This document shows, piece after piece, positions 16,726 through 27,500 of a stretch of 64,000 nucleotides of DNA; positions within the stretch are counted from its first letter, which is position 1, and the number at the start of each line of letters is the position of its first letter. Source of the stretch: Jatrophihabitans sp. GAS493 (lineage in GTDB: Bacteria; Actinomycetota; Actinomycetes; Mycobacteriales; Jatrophihabitantaceae); NCBI RefSeq assembly GCF_900230215.1, contig NZ_LT907982.1, positions 1,426,001 to 1,490,000 of the forward strand, written 5' to 3'. The translations under genes and the position numbers were made by a program. Below the pieces are notes generated by a model. That model did no database searches. It saw nothing but the letters and a program-made list of their open reading frames with translations, and was not told the DNA's origin.

Positions 16726-18057
16726 ATGAGCGTCAGCCAGCAACGAATCCTCAAGACCGCGATCCCGGGGCCGCTCTCCGCCGAGTTGCAGGCCCGCAAG
16801 CTGGCGGCCGTGGCGACCGGCGTGGGCACCACCCTTCCGGTCTACGTCACCGCCGCCGGGGGTGGAATCGTGGTGGACGTCGATGGCAATCAACTGATCG
16901 ACTTCGGCTCGGGGATCGCGGTGACCTCGGTTGGCAACGCCGCGCCGCGAGTCGTCGCCCGGGTGCAGGAGCAGGTCGCCGACTTCACCCACACCTGCTT
17001 CATGGTGACGCCCTACGAGGGGTACGTCGCGGTGGCCGAGAAACTCAACGAACTGACCCCCGGCACTCACGAGAAACGCACCGCCCTCTTCAACTCCGGT
17101 GCCGAGGCGGTGGAGAACGCGATCAAGATCGCCCGGGTCGCGACCGGACGGAGCGCGGTGGTCGCCTTCGACCACGCCTATCACGGACGAACCAACCTGA
17201 CCATGTCGCTGACGGCGAAGAACATGCCGTACAAACAAGGCTTCGGCCCCTTCGCCGGTGAGGTCTACCGCACCCCGATGGCCTACCCGTACCGCTGGCC
17301 GACCGGGCCGGAGCACTGCGCCGAGGAGGCCTTCGAACTCTTCGTCTCGCAGGTTCACGCCCAGGTCGGAGAGCAGAACACGGCCGCCGTCATCATCGAA
17401 CCGATCCAGGGTGAGGGCGGGTTCATCGTGCCGCCGGAGGGATTTCTGCCCCGGCTGGCTGACTGGTGCGCCCAGCACGGCATCGTATTCATCGCCGATG
17501 AGATCCAGAGCGGCTTCTGCCGAACCGGTGACTGGTTCGCCTGTGACCACGAAGGGGTGGTGCCCGACCTGGTCACCACGGCCAAGGGCATAGCCGGTGG
17601 GCTGCCGCTGGCCGGTGTCACCGGCCGGGCCGAGATCATGGATGCGGTGCACGCCGGGGGCCTCGGCGGAACCTATGGCGGCAACCCGGTCGCCTGTGCG
17701 GCCGCCCTCGGCTCGATCGAGACGATGCAGGCCGAGGACCTCTGTGGGGCGGCGAGGCGCATCGAGTCGGTGATGCGGCCCCGGCTTCAGCTGCTGGCCG
17801 AGAAGTTCGAGGCGATCGGGGACGTCCGGGGGCGCGGTGCGATGCTGGCCGTCGAGCTCGTCCAGCCGGGGAGCAAGACGCCCGACCCGGCGCTGACCGC
17901 GGCCGTCGCGTCGGCCTGCCACCGGCAGGGACTGATCGCGCTCACTGCCGGCACATTCGGAAACGTGCTGCGTTTCCTGCCGCCGCTGGTGATCGGCGAC
18001 GAGCTGCTGAGCGAGGGCCTGGACATTTTGGACGCCGTCTTCGCGGCCGAAAGCTAG
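16726..18057 (+). CDS. gabT: 4-aminobutyrate aminotransferase
   Basis: 443-residue class III PLP aminotransferase. Family landmarks: FNSGAEAVENAIKIAR (phosphate binding), FDHAYHGRTNLTMSLT, IIEPIQGEGGFI, FIADEIQSGFCRTG (cofactor Asp) and the PLP lysine in TTAKGIAGGLPLAGVTG. The combination is that of bacterial GabT, which transfers the amino group of GABA to 2-oxoglutarate to give succinate semialdehyde. ATG 16726 has a GGGAG site seven bases upstream. It is the third gene of the ALDH-carrier-GabT group. Confidence 0.88.
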   Translation: MSVSQQRILKTAIPGPLSAELQARKLAAVATGVGTTLPVYVTAAGGGIVVDVDGNQLIDFGSGIAVTSVGNAAPRVVARVQEQVADFTHTCFMVTPYEGYVAVAEKLNELTPGTHEKRTALFNSGAEAVENAIKIARVATGRSAVVAFDHAYHGRTNLTMSLTAKNMPYKQGFGPFAGEVYRTPMAYPYRWPTGPEHCAEEAFELFVSQVHAQVGEQNTAAVIIEPIQGEGGFIVPPEGFLPRLADWCAQHGIVFIADEIQSGFCRTGDWFACDHEGVVPDLVTTAKGIAGGLPLAGVTGRAEIMDAVHAGGLGGTYGGNPVACAAALGSIETMQAEDLCGAARRIESVMRPRLQLLAEKFEAIGDVRGRGAMLAVELVQPGSKTPDPALTAAVASACHRQGLIALTAGTFGNVLRFLPPLVIGDELLSEGLDILDAVFAAES

Positions 18058-18129
18058 CCGGTTGGGCGCCGGAGAGTAGGGATCTGCCCGGCGGCTAAGT
18101 ACGCTAGCTGGGGTGAGGGGAGAACTCCG

Positions 18130-18780
18130 GTGGCCATGACGAGCGGGGGGTTCGGCTCCGGTCCGACCCGACCGCCGCCGGACGAGGAACCGCGGTGGCT
18201 CTTTGGCGCCGATTCGGAGCCGGGCACCGCAACCGCGAACTCGCCGTATGACCCGTCATATCCGGCTGGACCCGTCGGTGTCGATTTCGCCGAGGCGTAC
18301 CGCATCCATTCGCTGGCCATCGCTCGCCTGTCGGTGCTGCTCACCGACGACCGGGCGCACGCCGCCCAGGTCACTCAAGCCGCATTCGTCGCCCTGGATC
18401 TGCATCTGAGCGAGTTCGGCGATCTGGCTGATGCGCTGGGGTACCTGCAGCGGAAGGTGATCGAGAAGGCCCGAATCCAGCGACGGCACGAGAAGCACCC
18501 GCCTCCGGTCGGTGATCCCTTGATCGACGCGCTGCGGGCGCTGCCGGGTGAGCAGCGCGAAGCGATGGTGCTTGGGCACTGGGCCGGGCTCGGCCAGGCC
18601 GACTCAGCGGAACTGCTCGAGGTTCCGCTCGAGGAGGTCGAGCGGCTCAACCGCGAGGCGCGGGCGTCGATAGCGGCGGCCCTGGGGATCGCGCCGCCGA
18701 CCCCAATGCCCCGCGAACCAATGCCCCCCGAGCCCGTGCCCCCCGTACCGGTGCCACCGGTTCAGCGAGGCAGCGCATGA
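18130..18780 (+). CDS. ECF-sigma-like regulatory protein
   Basis: 216 residues. Residues ~55-120 resemble a sigma-70 region 2 helix bundle (DFAEAYRIHSLAIARLSVLL ... AFVALDLHLSEFGDLADALG). Residues ~135-185 resemble region 4, with ALRALPGEQREAMVLGHWAG, then ADSAELLEVPLEEVERLNRE as the helix-turn-helix. Region 2 is divergent: the expected acidic -10-binding stretch is poorly conserved. A disordered N-terminus and a Pro-rich tail flank the core. GTG 18130 has GGGGAG nine bases upstream; ATG 18136 is possible. The stop overlaps the next start as ATGA, so it is probably co-expressed with the membrane protein as a sigma/partner pair, though no anti-sigma motif is visible there. Confidence 0.6.
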   Translation: MAMTSGGFGSGPTRPPPDEEPRWLFGADSEPGTATANSPYDPSYPAGPVGVDFAEAYRIHSLAIARLSVLLTDDRAHAAQVTQAAFVALDLHLSEFGDLADALGYLQRKVIEKARIQRRHEKHPPPVGDPLIDALRALPGEQREAMVLGHWAGLGQADSAELLEVPLEEVERLNREARASIAAALGIAPPTPMPREPMPPEPVPPVPVPPVQRGSA

Positions 18781-19604
18781 GCGGCGGTTGGGGCCCGTCC
18801 GGTGCGGATCGTGACCCGCTCGACCAGTGGATCAGCGGCGGCCTAAACGCTTTCGCGCAGCGACAGGTGCCGGCCGGTTCGATGCCGCCGGAGATGATCT
18901 TTCCGATCGACGACGAGCCGGACGGGCACCGGGTGGCGAGTTGGATTGCGCTGTCTTTTGCGGCCGTCATCGTCGTCGCCATCGCCGTCACCGTGACGGT
19001 TGTCGGCGCTCGCAGCCACCGCCACCCCACGGCCCAGACCCTGGCGTTCTCGGCCACCCCGACCCCCGTTCCGGTGGCCGTTGTGCCGTTCGCGATCACC
19101 CCTACACCGACTCCGCTGTTGCGTCCGTCGCCCAAGCCGACGCCGAAGCCGAGCCCGACGCGTCGACCGTCGCCGTCTCCGAAGGCCACGGCGAAGCCAA
19201 CGCCGACCTCGCGACCCACCCCGACTCCTCGGCCCAGGGTGGCGACTCCGAAGCCGACGCGGGCGCCGGCCGGGTCGGTTTCGGCCGGCATCGGTGACGC
19301 CGGCGGCACCATCTCGCTGGTCGTCGGGCAGCGACTCGTGGTGAGCCTCGGTGACGGTCAGCCGGGCGGGGCGGACTGGCGGATCCGCAAGGGGACGCCC
19401 GGGTCGGTGCTGGATAGCAATCCGCAGAACGTCGACTCGAGTACCGGCCCCGGCTGCTCGCCGGCCGACGACTGCGGGTCGGTCACTCGTAGCTTCACCG
19501 CACTGCAGCCCGGCGTCGCCGGCATCTCGGCGACTCGGGACTGCGGGGCGGCCCCCTGCTCGGGTCCCTCCGACTTCCTGCTCGTGGTCATGGTCAGCGA
19601 CTGA
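18777..19604 (+). CDS. single-pass membrane protein with extracytoplasmic chagasin-like domain
   Basis: 275 residues. A cytoplasmic N-terminus (~1-58) leads to one transmembrane helix (IALSFAAVIVVAIAVTVTVV). A Pro/Thr/Lys-rich spacer (~85-160) of repeated TP/PKP units, typical of wall-spanning linkers, follows. The C-terminal ~100 residues (ISLVVGQRLVVSLGDGQPGG ... GSVTRSFTALQPG ... DFLLVVMV) have the strand pattern of chagasin-type (I42) protease inhibitors, with four Cys suggesting disulfides; this fold call is tentative. The gene overlaps the sigma-like gene by four bases. It may sense a ligand outside and hold the regulator at the membrane, which is inference from the pairing. Confidence 0.55.
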   Translation: MSGGWGPSGADRDPLDQWISGGLNAFAQRQVPAGSMPPEMIFPIDDEPDGHRVASWIALSFAAVIVVAIAVTVTVVGARSHRHPTAQTLAFSATPTPVPVAVVPFAITPTPTPLLRPSPKPTPKPSPTRRPSPSPKATAKPTPTSRPTPTPRPRVATPKPTRAPAGSVSAGIGDAGGTISLVVGQRLVVSLGDGQPGGADWRIRKGTPGSVLDSNPQNVDSSTGPGCSPADDCGSVTRSFTALQPGVAGISATRDCGAAPCSGPSDFLLVVMVSD

Positions 19605-19684
19605 ACTCCTCGGTGAACATTTCGATTGGCCGCGGCGGGTAAACTCAGGCGTTGGAAATCGTCATCCGCTCGAGAGGACACCCG

Positions 19685-21990
<2,306 letters not shown>

Positions 21991-22000
21991 ACCCCTCCCG

Positions 22001-22045
22001 CTTTTGGCACACCTGCAGGGATAGTCCCTGCAGGTGTGCCAAAAG
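22001..22045. terminator. perfect 21-bp palindrome after asd
   Basis: Left arm 22001-22021 and right arm 22025-22045 are perfect reverse complements around a three-base TAG spacer. The outer arms read CTTTTGGCAC / GTGCCAAAAG, giving A/T runs at both ends as in a bidirectional terminator. A second copy with three left-arm changes lies at 22978-23022, so this may also be a mobile or repeated palindromic element. Confidence 0.7.
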
Positions 22046-22113
22046 TTTTGCGGACGGTGCCCCTGTGGACAACCGAATCCACGGTTGCGCAAAATTAGCC
22101 ACAATCGGCAGCT

Positions 22114-23001
22114 GTGCACTGGGCCGACATCTCCCGACGCCAAGCCGGCGTGCTCTCCAGGAGCCAGCTGCTCGCAGCGGGCGTCGGCCGGGTCCGGATC
22201 GATGAGCTGATACGCCGCGGTCGGTTGGGCGCGACTCGGTGGAGTGCGGTCTATCTCGCGGCGGGGGCGCCGATGACACCGGAGGCGGTTCAGTGGGCCG
22301 TCGTGCTCGATACCGCGTCGGTCCTCAGCTACGTCTCGGCTGCTCAATGGTGGGCGCTGCCGGTGGGCAGCGACGGGCGCGTGCACGTCACGGCTCCGGA
22401 CCGTCGGCGAACCAGAATGCCTTCGGGTGTGCGGGTGCATCGCGTGCAGTTGGCCGCGTCAGCGGTGACGGAACGATTCGGTATGCCGATCACCACCCGA
22501 ACCGAGACCCTGCTGGACTGCGTCGGGTGGTTGCCCCTGCGCGAGGGAAGCACGCTGCTCGATCGGTCGATGCAGCAGCGTTGGTTGACCGCTCGCGACG
22601 TAGAGCAGCGGCTGGAGGAGCAGCCCGGACGGTGGGGCAACCGCCCACTGAGCACCCTTCTGCGGCAGTCTGGTGATGGCGCGCACGCCGAGTCCGAACG
22701 TCGAATGATCCGAATCCTGCGTGCGGCGGGACTGACGGGATGGGGCGTCAACGTCGCGGTAACTGTGGCTGGGTCGCGGTTCGTTCTCGATTTCGCCTTC
22801 GTCGCCGCGCGGATCGCGATCGAGGTCGACGGGTGGGCCTTCCACTCCGACGTAGACCGATTCCGCGCTGACCGGCGGAAGGGCAACGCACTGGTGGCGG
22901 ATGGCTGGACGTTGCTTCGGTTCACCTGGGCCGACCTGTTCGATGACAGCAGCCGAGTTGTGGCCACCATCGTCGCGCTTTTGGCACAGGCGCAGGGATA
23001 G
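22114..23001 (+). CDS. DUF559 (Vsr-like nuclease fold) protein with AbiEi-like N-terminus
   Basis: 295 residues. The N-terminal ~50 residues (ISRRQAGVLSRSQLLAAGVG ... RIDELIRRGRLGATRWSAVY) are a winged-helix segment like the AbiEi antitoxin N-domain common on actinobacterial DUF559 proteins. The C-terminal ~105 residues are DUF559: AESERRMIRILRAAG, VLDFAFVAARIAIEVDGW and DRFRADRRKGNALVADGW, matching the PD-(D/E)xK/Vsr fold with Asp, Glu and a following charged helix. It may be a DNA-acting accessory enzyme, but no function is established for this group. GTG 22114 is the first sensible start and no strong RBS is visible. The TAG stop sits in the loop of a palindrome. Confidence 0.7.
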   Translation: MHWADISRRQAGVLSRSQLLAAGVGRVRIDELIRRGRLGATRWSAVYLAAGAPMTPEAVQWAVVLDTASVLSYVSAAQWWALPVGSDGRVHVTAPDRRRTRMPSGVRVHRVQLAASAVTERFGMPITTRTETLLDCVGWLPLREGSTLLDRSMQQRWLTARDVEQRLEEQPGRWGNRPLSTLLRQSGDGAHAESERRMIRILRAAGLTGWGVNVAVTVAGSRFVLDFAFVAARIAIEVDGWAFHSDVDRFRADRRKGNALVADGWTLLRFTWADLFDDSSRVVATIVALLAQAQG

Positions 23002-23022
23002 TCCCTGCAGGTGTGCCAAAAG
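22978..23022. terminator. second palindrome copy, stop codon of the DUF559 gene in its loop
   Basis: Same design as 22001-22045: right arm 23002-23022 is identical, and left arm 22978-22998 differs at three positions. The TAG spacer at 22999-23001 is the stop codon of the DUF559 gene, and the left arm encodes its last seven residues. The peptide deformylase gene ends five bases beyond on the other strand, so this hairpin can serve as a shared terminator for two convergent genes. Confidence 0.65.
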
Positions 23023-23026
23023 CGGG

Positions 23027-23542
23027 CTAGGCGTTCCAGGCGAAGGGTTCCATTGCCCGCAGTACCTTGCGACGCCGGTTTCGCGGCAGGTGGTCGATGT
23101 AGAGGATCCCGGACAGATGCTCGGTCTCGTGGATCAGGCAGCGAGCGAAGAAGCCGGTCCCGGTCACCTCCAACGGCGCCCCGGTCTTGTCCACCCCGCG
23201 CACGGTCACCGACGACGGCCGATCCAGCTCCTCAAAAGGCCCCGGCACAGACAGGCACCCCTCCTCGCCGTCGTCGATCGGCCCCGCGGTCGCCACCACG
23301 ACCGGGTTCACGACGTGCCCCACGTGCCGGTGGTGGTCGGAGTCGATGCAGTCGTAGACGAAGACGGCCCGGTCCACCCCGATCTGGGTAGCGGCCAGCC
23401 CGACCCCCTCGGCCACGTACATACTCGCGAACATGTCGTCGATGAGATCGCTGAGTTCGGCGTCGAACTCGGTTACCGGCCGGGTGACGGCGTGCAGTAC
23501 CGGATCGCCGACAACTCTGACCTTGCGTGCGGTTCCAGACAC
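23027..23542 (-). CDS. def: peptide deformylase
   Basis: 171 residues; removes the formyl group from the N-terminal Met of new proteins. All three family motifs are present: GVGLAATQIG at 46-55 (usual GVGLAAPQIG, with Pro changed to Thr), EEGCLSVPG with metal ligand Cys96, and HETEH with His138/Glu139/His142. The usual HExDH has Thr-Glu in place of the variable residue and Asp. Length is normal. Several actinomycetes carry more than one def, and the motif I and III changes hint that this may be the divergent copy. Confidence 0.9.
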   Translation of the reverse strand: MSGTARKVRVVGDPVLHAVTRPVTEFDAELSDLIDDMFASMYVAEGVGLAATQIGVDRAVFVYDCIDSDHHRHVGHVVNPVVVATAGPIDDGEEGCLSVPGPFEELDRPSSVTVRGVDKTGAPLEVTGTGFFARCLIHETEHLSGILYIDHLPRNRRRKVLRAMEPFAWNA

Positions 23543-23586
23543 GGCTGCCGAGTCTAGCGGCGCCGCCGGTCGCTCTCCGACGCGTG

Positions 23587-23644
23587 CTCTGGAGGCTGGT
23601 CGGACGGCTGGTCTGGAGGCTGGTCGGACGGCTGGTCGGACGGC
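23587..23644. repeat. 24-bp tandem repeat upstream of def
   Basis: Two exact 24-bp units (23587-23610 and 23611-23634), starting CTGGAGGCTGG, with a partial third unit to 23644. It lies in the ~480-base gap between the divergent def and cold-shock genes. No coding sense is evident. Confidence 0.75.
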
Positions 23645-24024
23645 TGTTCACCGCCTAGACGGGACGCCCGGACGAGGCAAACCTGCAAAATTGCACGTAA
23701 CCCAGAGTTTGTCCAGGGTTTTCTCGTCAACGTTCCGTTGCAGGGCGATCACCGTGCTACCGTTGTAAGCGGTTGCCTGCAAGGCATCCCGGTGATTGGC
23801 TGACCGCAAGGTCGAAGGTCATCGGGGTTAAAGGCAGCGAGTTTCTTGTTCTTAGTTTTGGGGCCTTGTTTCACGTACGGCCACGGCGCAAGCCGCGGAA
23901 GTATCAAAGGCGCGCTCCATGTTGGGATAAGCGATCACGCGGCAACCCGTGGTTCTGCACGGTGCAGCGCCGCGATCATCGCCCCACCTGCCTCACAAAG
24001 GCCCCCTCAAGGGAGAAAAACAGC
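23645..24024 (+). other. long intergenic leader upstream of the cold-shock gene
   Basis: About 380 bases with no recognisable gene. It is less GC-rich than its neighbours and contains several A/T-rich tracts around 23690-23735 and 23830-23880. It probably holds the divergent promoters and a long 5' untranslated leader of the cold-shock gene. Structured leaders are common in cold-shock genes, but I could not identify a specific motif. Confidence 0.45.
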
Positions 24025-24228
24025 ATGACCCAGGGAACCGTTAAGTGGTTCAACTCGGAGAAGGGCTTCGGCTTCATCTCACCCGACGGCGGAGGACCGG
24101 ACGTCTTCGTTCACTACTCGGCAATCGCGTCTGACGGCTACCGTAGCCTCGACGACAACCAGCGCGTGGAGTTCGACACCACGCAGGGCAAGAAGGGCCC
24201 GCAGGCGGAGAACGTCCGCCCGGTCTGA
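24025..24228 (+). CDS. cold-shock domain protein (CspA family)
   Basis: 67 residues, one OB-fold cold-shock domain binding single-stranded [24 protein letters not shown] is RNP1-like (KGFGFI) and DVFVHYSAI is RNP2. The C-terminal half, [14 protein letters not shown], is typical of actinobacterial CspA proteins. ATG 24025 has AAGGGAG ten bases upstream. It is monocistronic, followed at once by a strong terminator. Confidence 0.95.
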   Translation: MTQGTVKWFNSEKGFGFISPDGGGPDVFVHYSAIASDGYRSLDDNQRVEFDTTQGKKGPQAENVRPV

Positions 24229-24245
24229 TCTAAGACTTAGATCGC

Positions 24246-24284
24246 CACAACAACCCCCGACCCACTCGGTCGGGGGTTGTTGTG
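24246..24284 (+). terminator. rho-independent-type terminator after the cold-shock gene
   Basis: A perfect 16-bp inverted repeat: 24246-24261 pairs with 24269-24284 across a 7-base loop. It lies 17 bases after the csp stop. The stem ends in TTGTTGTG rather than a pure T run, as is usual for GC-rich actinobacteria. Confidence 0.85.
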
Positions 24285-24509
24285 CATTCAGGGCATATGC
24301 GGCATCCCCTCGCATACCGTGCAGGGTCCTAGGGCGGTTGGCGCGTTCCAGTCCGCTGCGGGGTTACTGAGCATCCGTGTAAGGACTGCGTTTTGTGGCT
24401 GCCTGGGTGGTCGATCACGGTAAAGTCTGCGCATTGGTTGAACATGCGTATGAAATCGCGTGAGGAATGAGGTCCCCGCACGCCCGTGACGTCGGAAGGT
24501 TGGTAGAGC

Positions 24510-27500
24510 TTGAGTCGTCATGCTGCCATCCCGGCGAACCGGTCGAAGGCGGCCCGTCCGGCCGACCCGGTCCCGGCGTCGGCGTCGGCGTCGGCGTCCG
24601 GCTCCGGATCCGTCCGTAGCGACTCCGGTCGCCGGAGCACCCCAGGGCTGAGCCGAAGGCAAGCCGGGGCGCTGCTCTGCGCCCTGCTGCTGCTCGTCGG
24701 GGCGGTGGTGGCCGCCTCGTCCCTCGTCAAGCCGAGCAAGGCCCGTGCCTTCGACCTCTTCCACGGCTCGATCTTCCTCGGCGATGACCGAGCTCCGGTC
24801 GCCGTCGATCTGACCAACGGAAAGCCCACCGTCCGGCTGCTTAACGCCTACGCCCAGGTCAGCGCCGAGAGCGAGACCGGGATCGACGTCGTGCCGCTCA
24901 ACTCGGGCACGCTGCTGGTGAACAAGGCGACCGGTGAGTTCAATGTGGTCGACACGGCGGGATTCGTCGTCAAGACCACCGACGGTGGCGTGGCGCTGCC
25001 CAAGGTAGCCGGGCAGAGCGGAACCCAGGCCGTCCCGGCCGGCGACTCGGCCTACGTCATCCAGTCCGGCGCCCAGAACACGGCCGTCTACCTCGTCGGT
25101 CAGACGACGGTCGAAGCCGCCCGCACGGCCTCGGCCCAGGTCCGACCACGGGCCTCGGTGAAGATCGCCGAGTCCACCGCCGGCGCCGCTGGGTCGGCCG
25201 TCAGCGCGAATGGCGACCTCTGGATCCTCTCCGGGTCAGCCACCGGCGACCGGACGCTGCGCCAGCTGAGCCTCCCGGCCAACTCCACCGACGGCGTGGA
25301 GCTGACGACGGTCATCCGGGGATCCGCCCCGCAGCTGGGGGCACTGGCGGTCAGCTCCAGTGAGGCGACGGGCTCCACGACCGGCACCAGCAATCCCGGC
25401 AGCCTCGGCAGCGGTGATTCCATCGCCCTGGCGACGGCGACCACACTGACCCGCTACACCCAGGATGCACAGGATGGCACTGGTTACCACGCCAGCCGTT
25501 TCACGATCTCCGGCCTGCCGGGCACCGACCGGATCCTGCCGGCCACCGGCGGGGTCGGGGCGCAGCGATTCCTGTTCCACGGCCCGCAGGGCTGGTCTCT
25601 GGTCACTACCCCGTCCTCGGGGCAGTCGGCCGAGCTGACCCGTCTGACCGGAGTCGCGGGCGACGCCGACCTGGTGGCGCCGGCGATCAGCAACGGCACG
25701 CTGTACACACTTGACCGGACGAACGGCACGCTGCTGGCCGTCGACCTCGGCAGCGGGCGGAGCAGCGGGGTCGCCGGGATGGCGAAGTACCCGGTGGTGG
25801 CCGACGCGACCGGAAAGGCGCTGGAATCGGCCGACTTCGTCGACACCTACATCTTCGCCCGTGGCAGCCGCATCGTGGTGAACTCGCCGAATCACCGCCT
25901 CGCGGTCATCCTCTTCACCGACGGAAAAGCCAAGCCGCTCTCGATCGACAAGAGCACCGCGGTCGACCTGAACGCGGCCGGCGGCGCGGCGGCGGTGGCT
26001 GACACCCGGACGGCCGAGCAGCGCCGGCAGCATCCGGCCCCGGCCCCGGGGCAGCCGACGCCGGCGATCGCGGCCCCGGCCCAGCAGGTGAACAACACCG
26101 CCCAGTGCACTACGACGACCCAGATTCCGCACATCCCGAAGATCACCACGGTTACGCCGGCCGCCCGCTCGGTGAACCTGCTCTGGAGCTACCCGCTGCT
26201 CGACAGCCAGGACTGCATACCGTCGACGTACACCGTTGCGGTGACCCTCGTCGGCGGGTCGGCCCCGAAGCCGCCGGGCGCCCTTACCGTGCAGGGACAG
26301 AGCGGGGCCAACTTCACCGGCCTCTATCCGAACTCCCGCTACCAGGTGGTGGTGACGGCCTTCATCAACGGCCGGGGCACCTCCTCGACTCCGACGACGT
26401 TCACGACCGGACGCGAGGGGCCGGCCGCGCCGACGGCGGTGCAGACGTCGGCCGACAGCAGCGGAGATTGGACCGTCACCTGGAACGCCTGCAACTCGAC
26501 CCTCAGCGGCTGTGTGCAGGCGGCCAACTGGTCGATCACCCCGACGTTCTGTGACGGCGCAGGGCTGTCGTCGCCGCTGTCGCCGTTGGTGATCACCGCC
26601 GATCCGACGCTCTCCAAGGTCACCGCTACCTACCCGGGCACGGCCTCCACCCTCGGTCGCGGGGTGAGCTTCGCCGTGCAGGGCATCGGCCCGCAGGGCG
26701 ACGCCGGCGCGACGACGGCCGACAGTTCGTGCGTCTACAGCTGGTCTCCGCTGGTCGCTTCGGCTTACTCGCTGCGGGCTAGCCAACCACCGACGACCGG
26801 CTTCGGGGAGACCTCGACCTCCACGTTCACCCTGTCGATCACCGGTGATCCGGTGGTCGTCGGGGGCGGCGCCGGGGTTCAGTACAACTACAAGCTGCTC
26901 TCCGACGGCAACACCGTGAACAGTCAGGGTCCGACCTCCAAGACCTCGGTCGTCTTCTCCGGGCTGATAGCCGGGAAGGAGTACCAGGCCGAGGTGCTCG
27001 TCGTCCCGCCGCCGCATTCGCCGGCCAGTGGCGTCGTCGTCGGCCCGATCGCGATGACCCCGGCTGCTTCGGCCTGGCCTGCCCTCACCGCCACCTCGAC
27101 CTTCCAGAGCGATGATGATGCGACCACCGGAACGCTGTCGGTCGCGATCGGCGGCCTCGGCGACGGCGCGGCCGGGAGCGAGCGGTACCACCTCGGCAGC
27201 GGAACGCTCACCTGCGGGAACACGAGCATGAATCTCCCCCAGGACGGGTCGTTTGACCCGTCAACCCCACTGGTCTTCAACAACATCAACCGGCTGCTCT
27301 ATCGAGGCTCATGCACGGTGGCCGGACTCACGCTCACGGAGGCCGGGACTGGTTCCTACTTCGGCGGAACCACGTCGCCTTCCTTCGCCGACGACGGGGT
27401 GGATCTCGGTCAGCCACCTTATGCCGGCGGCCCGAACGACTTCACCGCCAGCTTCGATGCGACGGCGACCAACGTTCTGGTCAAGTACGTCGGCCATGAT

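Noticed and set aside
16099-17922. 607-residue open frame antisense to the ALDH-gabT genes
   Set aside because: Shadow of high-GC coding sequence: Arg/Gly/Asp/His-rich, no family motifs, and fully opposite to well-supported genes.
23587-23644. CRISPR-like repeats
   Set aside because: Units are directly adjacent with no unique spacers; it is a simple tandem repeat.
23773-24024. Extended cold-shock protein N-terminus
   Set aside because: The extra 84 residues show no similarity and ATG 24025 has its own RBS and the standard 67-residue length.
24285-24509. Possible riboswitch upstream of the FnIII operon
   Set aside because: No c-di-AMP or other riboswitch consensus could be matched to the 225-base gap.
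25236-27191. 651-residue open frame antisense to the FnIII protein
   Set aside because: Arg/Gly-rich composition of a shadow frame with no recognisable motif.
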